Shown piece by piece: positions 49,655 through 58,965 of a stretch of 64,000 nucleotides of DNA (within the stretch, counting starts at the first letter, position 1; each line of letters begins with the position of its first letter). Below the pieces are notes generated by a model. It was not told the DNA's origin, searched no databases, and worked only from the letters and a program-made list of their open reading frames with translations. Origin of the DNA: Chloroflexota bacterium (lineage in GTDB: Bacteria; Chloroflexota; Anaerolineae; Anaerolineales; Villigracilaceae); the NCBI GenBank assembly GCA_013112685.1, contig JABFGC010000001.1, positions 744,001 through 808,000 of the forward strand, read 5' to 3'. The position numbers were made by a program, and so were the translations under genes.

Positions 49655-50371
49655 ATGAAACGGAACCTTCTATTCGTCCTTGTGATCATGTCCGTATGGC
49701 TGGCGGCTTGCGCCGGCACACCCGGCGGCGATGACTATACCGTCACCCTCACCGCCGCCGATTTTGTCCCCCGCATTGACAATCCCTACCTGCCCTTCAT
49801 CCCCGGCTCGAAGTGGGTCTACGAAGCCCGGCTGGAGGATGGAACGGTCGAACGCAACGAGATCGAGGTCTTGCAGGAGACGCGCGATGTGAACGGCGTT
49901 GCTGCAACCATCGTACATGACGTTGTGTATGTGGAAGGTCAACTCGTGGAGGAGACCTACGACTGGCACGCGCAGGATCAGGAGGGCAACGTTTGGTATC
50001 TCGGCGAGGAAGTGGACAACTACGAGAACGGCGCGCTTGTGGATCATGCCGGGTCGTGGGAGTGGGGCAAAGACGGCGCGCTGCCGGGCGTCATGATGTG
50101 GGCGGACCCCGCGGCTCACTTGAACGAGGAGTATTATCAGGAATATTATGCGGGCGAAGCCGAGGACAAGGGACAGGTGCTGAGCGCGGCTGAATCCGTG
50201 GCCGTCCCCTTCGGCGAGTTCGAGAACGTGGTCAAGACGTATGATTCCTCCGCGATTGACCCCGATTTGCAGGAGGAGAAATTCTATGCCAGCGGCGTCG
50301 GCTTGATCAGGGAAGTCAACCGCGTCACCGGCGAGGAAGTGGTGCTGATCGAATTCACGCCGGGAAATTGA
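49655..50371 (+). CDS. Secreted lipoprotein of unknown function
   Basis: Protein of 238 residues with signal peptide NLLFVLVIMSVWLAACAGT (lipobox LAAC, Cys about residue 20). The mature part is acidic and beta-rich: PRIDNPYLPFIPGSKWVYEARLEDGTVERNEIEVLQ, VHDVVYVEGQLVEETYDWHAQDQEGNVWYLGEEV, and EFENVVKTYDSSAIDPDLQEEKFYASGVGLIREV. Proteins with the PFIPG-W-Y and DWxAQDxxGNVWYxGE pattern are widespread secreted proteins of undefined role. The shared promoter box makes it a probable output of the adjacent two-component system. AAAAGGAG precedes the start. Confidence 0.8.
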   Translation: MKRNLLFVLVIMSVWLAACAGTPGGDDYTVTLTAADFVPRIDNPYLPFIPGSKWVYEARLEDGTVERNEIEVLQETRDVNGVAATIVHDVVYVEGQLVEETYDWHAQDQEGNVWYLGEEVDNYENGALVDHAGSWEWGKDGALPGVMMWADPAAHLNEEYYQEYYAGEAEDKGQVLSAAESVAVPFGEFENVVKTYDSSAIDPDLQEEKFYASGVGLIREVNRVTGEEVVLIEFTPGN

Positions 50372-50376
50372 ACCTT

Positions 50377-50417
50377 TCAGGCTTCCAAAGTCTTCAAGAC
50401 TTCGGAAGTCTTTTTGT
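50377..50417. terminator. Bidirectional terminator between lipoprotein and holB
   Basis: GCTTCCAAAGTC, TTCAA loop, GACTTCGGAAGT, TTTTTG; one mismatch. Serves convergent genes. Confidence 0.75.
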
Positions 50418-51424
50418 TACATCCTCGGCAGATCCAAAAGCAGCACTTCCGCCAGCAGTCTCGAATTGACGTTGCGCTCCATCTTCTCCAGCGCCGACTC
50501 GTGGTCGCTGGCGACTTTTCTGGCGGAGAATAAATCCAGCCGCCCGGCGAGAAACTCGATTTCCATGTTGCGGTCCACGTTGACGAGCGGGGTCTCCGCA
50601 CCAGCCACGCGCAAGAGCACGTCGCGCCAGTAGGAGAGCCAGACCAGGATTGTCTGGCGCATGGTATCCCTGTCTTTGGCGAGTTTTTCGGCGTAGGAAA
50701 ATTTCTCCACGCGCGGCGCGGGGAGGAGTGTTTGCAGGTCGTTAAGGCGTTCCTCGCGTTTCTCGAGCAGGGTGACATCTTCCGCGAGCCGGCGCGCAAA
50801 GCCGGGACGCCCCCCGGAGATGTGCGCGAGCAGGCGGGCGCGGTCTTCCTCCACGCCGCGCTGGATCAAATCCGCGCTGACGGCTTCGATGGGCAGGGGA
50901 CGCAGGCGCAATATCTCGCAGCGCGAGACGATGGTGGGCAGGAGTTGTTCGGGGTTGTCCGCCGTCAACAGCAGGACGGCGTGCACGGGTGCTTCTTCCA
51001 ATGTTTTGAGCAGGGCGTTGGCGGCGTTGTCGTTGGCTTCCTGAAAACGCAGGAACAACGCCACGCGGTACGGCGATTGATACGGTTTGAGGTTCAATGT
51101 GCGCCGCACTTCGCGCACCTGGCCCACGCGCAAGGTCCCGCCTTCTTTTGCGCCGCCGTTCTCGTCCACCGCCTGAATCACGCTCAAATCGGGGTGCTGC
51201 ATGGCTTCGATCTGCCTGCAGGAACGGCAAAGGCGGCAGGGTTCCCCCGCCGCAAGCGGACGCTCGCAGTTCAAGGCTTGGGCGAGGCGCAAAGCCAGGG
51301 TGCGGCGTCCCACGCCCGGAGGTCCAGAGAAAAGATACGCATGGCGGGTCTCTCCGCGTGCCGCGTGCTGGCGGAGCATATCCACCGCCCATTCGTGCCC
51401 GAGTAAATTCCAATTGTCAGTCAT
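50417..51424 (-). CDS. holB: DNA polymerase III subunit delta'
   Basis: Clamp-loader subunit of 335 residues. N-terminal AAA+ fold with LLGHEWAVDMLRQHAARGETRHAYLFSGPPGVGRRTLALRLAQAL. The Walker A lysine is replaced by arginine, in line with delta' being a poor or non-ATPase. The zinc cysteines follow (CRLCRSCRQIE). ANDNAANALLKTLEEAP and PTIVSRCEILRLRPL (SRC motif) are diagnostic. Its ATG overlaps the rsgA stop by one base (TGATG), so the two are coupled. Confidence 0.92.
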   Translation of the reverse strand: MTDNWNLLGHEWAVDMLRQHAARGETRHAYLFSGPPGVGRRTLALRLAQALNCERPLAAGEPCRLCRSCRQIEAMQHPDLSVIQAVDENGGAKEGGTLRVGQVREVRRTLNLKPYQSPYRVALFLRFQEANDNAANALLKTLEEAPVHAVLLLTADNPEQLLPTIVSRCEILRLRPLPIEAVSADLIQRGVEEDRARLLAHISGGRPGFARRLAEDVTLLEKREERLNDLQTLLPAPRVEKFSYAEKLAKDRDTMRQTILVWLSYWRDVLLRVAGAETPLVNVDRNMEIEFLAGRLDLFSARKVASDHESALEKMERNVNSRLLAEVLLLDLPRM

Positions 51425-52335
51425 CAGTTTTCAGTTCCCGCTCTCAGCCTTACATACGACTCATACCGCTCCGGGTGAATCCTGCCTTCCTTCAACGCCG
51501 CGAGGACGGCGCAGCCCGGTTCATGGCGATGCGTGCAATCGCTGAACTGACATTTCGCCACGAGGTCGCGCAGTTCGGGGAAGTAGGCATCCATCTCTTC
51601 GGGTTCGGTATCCCACAACGCGAGCGACTTCCAGCCGGGCGTATCCGCCACGTAGCCGCCGCCGTCGAGCGCGAACATCTGGCGTGTGACCGTGGTGTGC
51701 CGTCCCTTGTTCACCGCTGCGCTCACTTCGCGCACCTCCAGCCCCAGTCCGGGTTGAAGCGCGTTCAACAGACTGGATTTGCCCACGCCGCTGGGTCCCG
51801 CCATCGCGCTGATCTTCTTTTGCAGCTGCACCTTTAATTCATCCACTCCCGCGCCGGTGACGGCGGACGAGTAAATCACGCGATAGCCGAGCGATTCATA
51901 CAATCCGAATATTTTTTGGGGATCATCCACGAGATCAATTTTGTTGGCGACGATCACGGCTGGAATTTTTTGCTTCTCCGCAATGACCAGGAAGCGGTCC
52001 AGCATTTTCAGCCTGGGGGTGGGATTCGCGCACGCGAAGACGAAAACCGCCTGGTCTGGATTCGCCAGCAGCACCTGTTGATATTCGCCCTGCGGACGCG
52101 GGTCGAGCCGGACGATGGCTTTGTTCCGCGCTTCGACGGCTTCGATCACGCCGGTGCCGTCTCCCAACACCGAAATTTCGACCCGGTCTCCCAAAGCGGC
52201 GATGTCGCCTTTGGCTTTTCCCTTTTTGAGTTTGCCGCGCAGTTGACAAACAACAACGCCCTCCCCGGTTTCCACCCAGAAGAAACCGGATTGGGCTTTG
52301 ATGATGGGACCGCGTTTGGCGAAGTGGGTCGTCAT
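51424..52335 (-). CDS. rsgA: Small ribosomal subunit biogenesis GTPase RsgA
   Basis: Circularly permuted GTPase of 303 residues that matures the 30S subunit. OB-fold N-terminus (FFWVETGEGVVVCQLRGKLKKGKAKGDIAALGDRVEI). Then G4 ANKIDL, G5 SAVTG, G1 AGPSGVGKSSLLNAL, G2 region GRHTTVTRQM, G3 ADTPGWKS. The zinc domain is CQFSDCTHRHEPGCAVLAALKEG. The ATG at 52335 is preferred because the upstream in-frame extension is a dispersed repeat. Followed immediately by holB. Confidence 0.95.
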   Translation of the reverse strand: MTTHFAKRGPIIKAQSGFFWVETGEGVVVCQLRGKLKKGKAKGDIAALGDRVEISVLGDGTGVIEAVEARNKAIVRLDPRPQGEYQQVLLANPDQAVFVFACANPTPRLKMLDRFLVIAEKQKIPAVIVANKIDLVDDPQKIFGLYESLGYRVIYSSAVTGAGVDELKVQLQKKISAMAGPSGVGKSSLLNALQPGLGLEVREVSAAVNKGRHTTVTRQMFALDGGGYVADTPGWKSLALWDTEPEEMDAYFPELRDLVAKCQFSDCTHRHEPGCAVLAALKEGRIHPERYESYVRLRAGTEN

Positions 52336-52409
52336 TTGGACGATAGACCGCAGACCGTAGTCCGTAGACGATGGCTTATTTACCGTCCACCATCTACGGT
52401 CCATCGTCT
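52336..52409. repeat. GACGATAGACCGCAGACCGT / ACGGTCCATCGTC repeat (family C)
   Basis: Imperfect palindrome filling the gap between rsgA and the PBP gene; same words as at 36193 and 21334. Confidence 0.8.
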
Positions 52410-54639
52410 CTAAGGAACCACGCCGCCGCCAGCCGGGGTGGGCGTGTACGGCGGATACCCGATTTGTCCCCAATCGTAGAACTGACGCTGCGGGCTGCCG
52501 TAGTAATACGTCTCCACCATGGCGCGGAAGATCGGCACGCCATACTCGGAACCCTGACCGATGTTTTCCACGATCACGACAATGGCAATATCGGGCAGGC
52601 CGGTATTTTCTTCATTGTTCGTAAAGCCTGCAAACCGGGCGTGCGGCAAACCGTCGCCGGATTCCGCTGTGCCGGTTTTGCCCGCCACCGAAAACTGCAA
52701 GCCGCGGATGTCCCTGCGCGCAGTGCCGTCGGGGACCGGTGACCATGAACATCGCTTCGCGGATGGTATCCAGGTTTTCGGCGCGCACCGGCAAAGACGC
52801 CCTGCGCCTCCGGTTTGAACACGAGCACGGGGTCGCCGTCCACCGGTTGAATCTTCTCCACAAGTTGGGGGCGATACAACGTCCCGCCGTTGGCGATGGC
52901 GGCGATGAAGCGCGCCACCTGCAGCGGAGTGACCTGCACATCGCCCTGCCCAATGGCCTGGTTGACGGCATCCACCTGGCTTTGAGGATCGAGGATCTGA
53001 CCGCTGGCTTCGGGAATCTGCTCGATGCCGGTCGGGGAGCCAAGCCCGAACCCGCGCGCCATGTTGGCGATGTCATTGGGACGATCCCAATTGCTGTAGA
53101 GGTCGTTGCCGATGTGCCAGAAGTACGGGTTGCACGAACGCATTAACCCTTCCTGCAAGGTGAGCAGTCCCCATGGGCGCGTGGTGACCGTGTTGCACGC
53201 TTCACCGCGTGCAATTGCCTGTTGGCAGTACTCGTACGTCCAGTCGTACAGGATGCGGTCGGGCAGTTCGGTGAATTCATATTGACAGTCGTACGGAGAA
53301 TCTTTCAGGTATAAGCCGCTTTCCAAGCCTGCCGCCATGGTGATGATCTTGAAGACCGAACCGAGCGGATACTGTCCCTGCGACGCGCGGTTGAGCAGCG
53401 GGGTGCGGCTGTCGTTGATCAGGTTTTCCAAACCGGAGTTGTTCGGGTTTTCGGCTTCGAAATAGTTCGGGTCGAAATTGGGACCGGATGCCATCGCAAG
53501 GATGCGCCCCGTATCCACCTCCATCACCACCACCGCCCCGCGGAAATACGCAATGGCATCCTGCGCGTATTTCTGCATGTTGCTGTCAATGGTCAGGTAG
53601 ACCGAATCGGCGGGTTCGGGAGCGCTCTGCCCAAGCGTGGAGAGAATCTGCCCGGTGGGGCTGACCACGCGCAGAATACCGCCGTGCTTCCCGGCGAGGT
53701 AATCCTCCGCCCACTGCTCGATGCCTGCCTGCCCGATGCGCTCACTGCCGCTGTAGCCTTTGCGGCGGTATTCATTCAATTGTTCCGGCGAGATTGCCAG
53801 CGTGTATCCCACCGCCTGGGGGCAAGCCCGCCCTTGTGATAGTAACGCGATTCGTATTCACTGATGACCAGCCCGCCGGGATTGATGGAAAGCAAACGCT
53901 GCGCATCTTCGCGCGTGCCTTCGCACATGGGCAGATACCAGCCGGGACCGGAAGCGTCAATTTGATCTTCGATGTCGAGCGGGTCAATGCGGCACAGGCG
54001 GCCCAGTTCCGTGGTCAACGTGCCGCGCAGATCCGGGTCAATTTCGCCTGTGGAAACGCCGAAAGCCAGCGCCTTCGACTGGGTCGCAACCGGCAGACCT
54101 TCGCGGTCGTAGATGTCGCCGCGCGCCGGGATGCTGTATTCCATTTTCAATTCGTTGCCGCCCGCCAGTTCCGGCAGGATCAGCGCATCGTCCCATTGCA
54201 CTTTCCAGGCGTTGTCCTCGTTCACGAGCCGCATCACGATATTGCGCTGAATGTCGCCCGCCAGCGTGGTCTTGTACGTGATGCTGTATCCGACTTCGGC
54301 GTTGCGCGGGCTTACGGTCGAGGACGAAACCACAAAGTCGAGGCTCGATGCGCTCATTTCGTTCAGGGCGTTGTTCCAGCGTTTGGAAAAATCCTCGAGC
54401 GTGATTCCCTCGCGGCTGGTTTGCGAAAGCATGTTGTACATGATCTCGAAATCGTCCCGCTGCAGAGCCTCCAAAAATTCGGTCACTGCCGCCTGCGCGT
54501 CGGGCGCGGGTGTGATGCCAGCCTGCGCCGTGGGCAGGGGGGTGGGCGTCTCGAAGATTCCCGCAATGCCGCCGCTGGAGGAACAGGCGGAAACGAACAG
54601 AAACAAGAGGAGGATTTGAATCCGGCGTAGTGGCTTCAT
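52410..54639 (-). CDS. MecA-like penicillin-binding protein (three frameshifts)
   Basis: Peptidoglycan transpeptidase of about 742 residues with an N-terminal lipoprotein-like signal (LLLFLFVSACSSS). An NTF2-like MecA_N domain follows (AVTEFLEALQRDDFEIMYNMLSQTSRE), then a dimerisation domain beginning IPARGDIYDREGLPVA. The transpeptidase domain has the active-site SxxK in GQYPLGSVFKIITM, the SxN motif in MRSCNPYFWH and GKTGTAES. Slips: near 53815 (C5 for C6, giving LAPQAVGYTLAISPEQ), near 52795 and near 52735. Class B PBP; MecA_N proteins are widespread and need not imply resistance. Start ATG 54639 has GAAAGGAAAG upstream. Confidence 0.9.
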
Positions 54640-54649
54640 TACTTTCCTT

Positions 54650-55315
54650 TCAAGAGACAAGCTCGCCGAGCAAAATCGCAGACGAAACCGGGCATTGATA
54701 TTTCAAAAAGGTCTGGCACGCCGAAGGGACGTCCACCGCGGGTGCGATGTCGAATTCCCGCGGCGCGCGCAGGATGTGGCACAGGGGCAATCCCATCACG
54801 CTGGCGAAGCAACCGCTCATCGAGGCGGCGGGTTGAAAACCTGCATGTTGAATGGCATACGCGCCCGCCTTGTCCATCGGGTCGCCGGTTCGGATGTACG
54901 CGGCGATTTCCTCGTCGGAATAATTCCGCATCGGCACGTCGGTGATGGATAACCCCGTTGTCAGTTTGGAATCGCCCGCGCGGCAGGTGGCAATTCCCGT
55001 GTAGACCTGATGCGTGCGCCCGCGCAGCTGCTTCAACATGCGTTCGGCGTCCGCTTCATCAACGGGTTTGCCGAGGATTTCGTTCCCATCCACGACGGTG
55101 GTATCCGAACCGATGATGACCGCATCAGACTCCGCCCGGGGCTGAACCGCCAGCGCTTTGGCTTTTGCCAGCCTGAGAACGTACTCGCGCGGCGATTCGT
55201 TTGGAAGCGGAGTCTCATCCACATCCGCGGCGATGACATCGAAATCCCAGCCGCCGAGCGCGAAGAGTTGGCGTCTGCGCGGCGAATTGGATGCGAGTAT
55301 CAATTTATAATTCAC
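54650..55315 (-). CDS. maf: Maf-like nucleotide pyrophosphatase
   Basis: House-cleaning nucleotide pyrophosphatase of 221 residues. LILASNSPRRRQLFALGG, DVDETPLPNESPREYVLRLAKAKA, IIGSDTTVVDGNEILGKPVDEADA and GAYAIQHAGF are Maf/YhdE signatures. The start is taken as GTG at 55315, because TAGAAT lies seven bases upstream (leaderless pattern); an ATG ten codons earlier is possible. Upstream of the PBP gene by ten bases, likely same operon. Confidence 0.92.
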   Translation of the reverse strand: MNYKLILASNSPRRRQLFALGGWDFDVIAADVDETPLPNESPREYVLRLAKAKALAVQPRAESDAVIIGSDTTVVDGNEILGKPVDEADAERMLKQLRGRTHQVYTGIATCRAGDSKLTTGLSITDVPMRNYSDEEIAAYIRTGDPMDKAGAYAIQHAGFQPAASMSGCFASVMGLPLCHILRAPREFDIAPAVDVPSACQTFLKYQCPVSSAILLGELVS

Positions 55316-55322
55316 GCGCGAG

Positions 55323-55328
55323 ATTCTA
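55323..55328 (-). promoter_or_regulatory. -10 box of maf operon
   Basis: TAGAAT on the minus strand, seven bases before the proposed GTG start. Confidence 0.45.
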
Positions 55329-55390
55329 ACACAGTCCCTTTTCATGGCTTAGAGAGGGATGAGCGGGGGAGATTGGTAATTTGAGGATGG

Positions 55391-55396
55391 TAAAAT
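55391..55396 (+). promoter_or_regulatory. -10 box of second MNT/HEPN pair
   Basis: TAAAAT ends six bases before ATG 55403; no ribosome-binding site. Confidence 0.4.
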
Positions 55397-55402
55397 GCGT
55401 TT

Positions 55403-55777
55403 ATGAAAGCGATGGTTTTGCCCCGTCAAACCCGCACGCGCCCAAGGGGGTTTCCGCCTGTGGCAAAGACCCTGCCGCCCGCCATCCAGCGGCTGGTCTC
55501 TGAACTCGACCCTGAAAAAATCATCCTGTTTGGTTCGTATGCCTATGGCAATCCCACCCCCGATAGCGATGTGGACCTCTTGATTGTCATGAAGACCCGC
55601 GCCAATGCCATTGACCGGTATGTTGCGGTTTCGAATATCCTCTATCCGCGCGAGTTCCCGGTGGATATTATCGTGAAGACTCCAAAGGAAATCAGGGACG
55701 AAGAGAAGGGCAGGGGAAATTTCTTCCTGCGCGAAATTTTGACGAAGGGCAAGGTTTTGTATGAACGACCTAAATAG
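55403..55777 (+). CDS. MNT nucleotidyltransferase domain protein
   Basis: Minimal nucleotidyltransferase of 124 residues. Catalytic signature IILFGSYAYGNPTPDSDVDLLIV with the GSxxxG and DxD residues, and a third acidic position in FPVDIIVKT. Overlaps the following HEPN gene by 17 bases. With it, a predicted toxin-antitoxin pair in MNT-first order, unlike the pair at 16911-17665. Confidence 0.88.
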   Translation: MKAMVLPRQTRTRPRGFPPVAKTLPPAIQRLVSELDPEKIILFGSYAYGNPTPDSDVDLLIVMKTRANAIDRYVAVSNILYPREFPVDIIVKTPKEIRDEEKGRGNFFLREILTKGKVLYERPK

Positions 55778-56150
55778 CGCGTCGGAATGGGTCGAATATG
55801 CCGAAGAGGATTTTGTCATGGCGAAAAGCGCGCTCCGACGTAGGAAACCGCTGGTCACCTCTTCGTGTTTTCACAGCCAGCAATGCGCCGAAAAATATCT
55901 CAAAGCCATGCTGGTTTCAAGAGGCGCGGAATTTCCAAAAACGCACGACCTGATCATCCTGGATAGGTTATGTAACGAAGCCGGGGTTTTCACCGGTTTT
56001 ACCAGGGAGGAACTTGGCAGGTTGTCTGCTTATGCGGTTCACACCCGTTATCCCGGCGCTCAACCTGCCCCTGACGAAGGTCAGGAAGCATTGGAAATAG
56101 CGAGCTTCATCCGGCGCTTTGCCCGAGCGTTTTTGGGCATCGGCAGGTAG
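55761..56150 (+). CDS. HEPN domain protein
   Basis: Helical protein of 129 residues. AEEDFVMAKSALRRRK and CFHSQQCAEKYLKAMLVSRGAEFPKTHDLIILDRLC is the typical HEPN pattern, with the FHxQQxAEKxLKA helix and the TH(D) segment. LSAYAVHTRYPG is a conserved end motif. Member of the MNT-HEPN family; RNase activity not evident, since the RxxxxH motif is not clear. Confidence 0.85.
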   Translation: MNDLNSASEWVEYAEEDFVMAKSALRRRKPLVTSSCFHSQQCAEKYLKAMLVSRGAEFPKTHDLIILDRLCNEAGVFTGFTREELGRLSAYAVHTRYPGAQPAPDEGQEALEIASFIRRFARAFLGIGR

Positions 56151-56322
56151 GCGATACCGCAAGACCTGGATTACAGCGCAAGGTTGCACGGCGTACAAGC
56201 ATCAATCAACAGTTATTGATGTCTTTGCACCATGCCGTCAGGGATGTTTCCTCTTTCTTCTTTCCCAATCCAGTTGTAAAATACCTCCCGAATATAAATC
56301 TGTCCAGACAATCGGAGGCTCA

Positions 56323-56896
56323 ATGAACGAACTGCAACAACGCATTTTGAAAGAGGGACAAGTGCTCGGCGGCGGGATTCTCAAAGTGGATAGTTTCGTC
56401 AATCATCAAGTGGACCCCGCGCTCATGGATGCCTGCGGACGCGAATTTGCAAAACGCTTTGCAACCCTCGGCGCGACCAAAATCCTCACCGCGGAAATTT
56501 CCGGCATCGCGCCCGCGCTTGCCACCGCCATCCACATGGGGTTGCCCGTGGTCTATGCCCGCAAGACCAAACCCATCACCATGCCGGACCAGGTCTATCT
56601 GACCCTCGCGCCGTCGCACACGAAGGGGCGCATGGTGGAGTTGATCGTTTCTCCCGAATATCTCGCCAACCACGAAAAAGTCCTTATCATTGACGACTTC
56701 CTTGCCAGCGGGCAGACCATCCTCGGTCTCGCGCGGCTGGCGGAGGCGGCGGGCTCGAAGATCGTGGGCATCGGCGCGCTCATCGAGAAAATCTTTCGAA
56801 GGCGGGCGCGATGCGCTCACCCCGCTTGGCGTGCCGATTGAATCCATCGCCTGCATCAAGTCGCTGGATGATGGCATGATCACGTTTGTGGATTAG
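56323..56896 (+). CDS. xpt: Xanthine phosphoribosyltransferase (one frameshift)
   Basis: Salvages xanthine to XMP using PRPP; about 190 residues. ILKVDSFVNHQVDPALM, TKILTAEISGIAPALATAIHMGLPVVYARKTKP and the PRPP-binding motif VLIIDDFLASGQT are diagnostic for Xpt. The frame slips near 56793 (AAAA for AAA); without the extra A it reads LIEKSFEGGRDALTPLGVPIESIACIKSLDDGMITFVD and stops at 56896. CGGAGG precedes the ATG. guaA, the other purine gene, lies close downstream. No purine riboswitch is seen upstream. Confidence 0.93.
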
Positions 56897-56945
56897 CATG
56901 ACGACAGGCCATGGACCATCGTCTGAGATCTGCGGTCAATAAAAC

Positions 56946-57329
56946 ATGCTCCGCAGACTCCTCAACCTTCGATTTGCCGCCTTCCTCATCGGCTGGATCT
57001 TCGCTCACATGAGTTTCCTCATCCCGGTCAAGCGCCTCCGCGAGACCTCGAACCTGATTGCGTTTCAGCATCCTTCTCCAGGCTACAAGTTTCACGTGCT
57101 CATCGTCCCGAAGCGGCAAGTCCAAACGCTGATGGATCTCGACCCGCAGGATACCGCCTTCCTCACCGACCTGTACGCCACCGTCCAAAGCCTCGTGAAG
57201 GAATTCGACCTCAAGGCGTACCGGCTCATCGTCAACGGCGGGGAGTACCAGGATTTTCCGCATTTGCATTTTCATCTTATTTCGCCATCTTCCCTTGCCC
57301 CTCTCCCAGAGGGAGAGGGATTGGGGTGA
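56946..57329 (+). CDS. HIT-family nucleotide hydrolase/transferase
   Basis: Histidine-triad protein of 127 residues. FLIPVKRLRETSNLIAFQHPSPGYKFHVLIVPKRQVQTLMDL is the HIT N-terminal half and HLHFHLIS the catalytic HxHxH triad. After this, the last 14 residues (PSSLAPLPEGEGLG) and the stop codon come from a dispersed repeat (57294-57332), so the natural C-terminus has been replaced. The N-terminus has an extra hydrophobic stretch (FAAFLIGWIFAHMSFLI). Confidence 0.88.
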   Translation: MLRRLLNLRFAAFLIGWIFAHMSFLIPVKRLRETSNLIAFQHPSPGYKFHVLIVPKRQVQTLMDLDPQDTAFLTDLYATVQSLVKEFDLKAYRLIVNGGEYQDFPHLHFHLISPSSLAPLPEGEGLG

Positions 57330-57332
57330 GGG
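57294..57332. repeat. CCCCTCTCCCAGAGGGAGAGGG palindrome (family A) at the end of the HIT gene
   Basis: Stem CCCTCTCCC/GGGAGAGGG with trailing GGGGTGAGGGA. It supplies the stop codon of the HIT gene and abuts the guaA start. Confidence 0.85.
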
Positions 57333-57341
57333 ACCTTATCC

Positions 57342-58879
57342 ATGAACTCCATCGCCATTCTCGATTTCGGTTCCCAATACGCTCAACTCATTGCAAGACG
57401 TGTGCGCGAGGCGCAGGTTTATTGCGAGTTGTTCCCGTGGGATGCGCCCGCAGAAAAAATCCTTTCGATTCACCCGAAGGGATTTATTTTGTCCGGCGGA
57501 CCCCGGTCTGTGTACGAAGAAAACGCGCCTTATATCCAGAAATTCATCCTCGAAAGCGGATTGCCCATCCTCGGCATTTGCTACGGGATGCAAGCCCTGA
57601 CCCACGCCCTCGGCGGCAAAGTGGACCCGTCCGCCCAACGTGAGTATGGTCACGCAGAAATCACTCCATTAATTCCCGGCACGATGCTGGATGTGTTATC
57701 GAAGGTGTGGATGTCGCATGGGGATAAAGTCACGCAATTGCCGGAGGGATTCATCGCTTTGGCGAAATCGGGCAACAGTCCCTATGCGGCGATGGGCGAC
57801 ATGAAACGCAAGTATTTCGGCGTGCAATTCCACCCGGAGGTGCATCACACCCCGAACGGAAGCGAACTGCTCAGGCATTTCGTCGTGGACATCTGCGGCG
57901 CGGCGCCGGATTGGACGCCCGCTTCCATCATCGAAGAAAGCGTCAAACGGATCCGCGAACAGGTTGGGAACGAGCGGGTCCTCGCGGCGGTTTCCGGCGG
58001 CGTGGATTCATCGGTGGCAGCCGCGCTGGTGCACAAAGCCGTCGGCGACCGGCTCGTCTGCGTGTTCGTGGATACGGGCTTGCTGCGCGCCAACGAAGGG
58101 ATGCAGGTCGCTTCGGCGTTTCGGGAAGGCCTGGGCGTGGAACTCATCACCGTGGATGCCGCCGATGAATTCCTCGGCGCGTTGAAGGGAGTCACCGAGC
58201 CGGAGCAGAAGCGAAGAATCGTCGGCGAGAAGTTCATCCGCATCTTCGAACGCGAGGCGAAGCGGCTCGGTCAGCCGAAGTTTTTGGTGCAGGGGACGAT
58301 CTATCCCGATGTGGTGGAATCGTCCGCGCCGGAGCGGAACAAAGCCGAGAGAATCAAAACGCATCACAACGTGGGCGGGCTTCCCGAAGACATGCAGTTC
58401 GAACTCGTCGAACCGCTGCGCTATTTGTTCAAGGACGAAGTGCGGTTGGTGGGTGAAGCCCTGGGCTTGAATCAAGGCTTGGTTTGGCGGCAGCCGTTCC
58501 CCGGTCCGGGGTTGACCGTGCGCTGTCTCGGGGAGTGTACGCCGGAGCGTGTATCACGCCTGCGGGCGGCGGATCAAATCCTTTTGGAGGAATTATCCAA
58601 AGCGGGCTTTTTGGAAAAAGGCGCGCAGACTTCGCAGGCGTTCGTGGTGTCTGCTTGCCCGTCCGCTCGGTGGGGGTGATGGGCGACCAGCGCACGTACC
58701 AGGAGGCGGCGGCGATTCGCGCGGTGACCACGGACGATTTCATGACCGCCGATTGGGCGCGCCTGCCGCATGAATTACTGGCGAAAGTTTCCAGCCGCAT
58801 TGTCAATGAGGTGGAAGGTATCAACCGGGTGGTGTATGATATAACGAGCAAACCGCCCGCGACGATTGAATGGGAATAA
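57342..58879 (+). CDS. guaA: GMP synthase (glutamine-hydrolysing), one frameshift
   Basis: Converts XMP to GMP; about 512 residues. Class I amidotransferase domain: [18 protein letters not shown], catalytic Cys in GICYGMQAL (about residue 86), and the His-Glu pair in [13 protein letters not shown]-PPase: [21 protein letters not shown]. Dimerisation domain: [18 protein letters not shown] and the end [19 protein letters not shown]. Frame slips near 58654: one base is missing around GTGGTGTCTGC before the conserved [15 protein letters not shown]. Together with xpt it forms a small guanine nucleotide cluster. Confidence 0.96.
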
Positions 58880-58880
58880 C

Positions 58881-58940
58881 CTGCGGGGGCAACCCATCCA
58901 TGACCGATGAACCGGCTTTGATGGACGGGTCGCCCTTGCG
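58881..58940. repeat. GCGGGGGCAACCC...GGGTCGCCCTTGC inverted repeat (family L)
   Basis: Variant of 11393-11454, with an inner GACCGATGAACCGG-type loop. Follows guaA directly and may terminate it. Confidence 0.7.
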
Positions 58941-58965
58941 AAACACAACGATGTAAGGAGGAAAA

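Noticed and set aside
54243..54639. MecA_N domain as a sign of acquired beta-lactam resistance
   Set aside because: The MecA_N/NTF2-like domain occurs in ordinary class B PBPs of many phyla, and the gene matches the local base composition and sits in a maf-pbp-rsgA-holB housekeeping run.
56151..56322. Purine riboswitch before xpt
   Set aside because: No aptamer core was found; only a possible TAAAAT -10 and short inverted words are visible.
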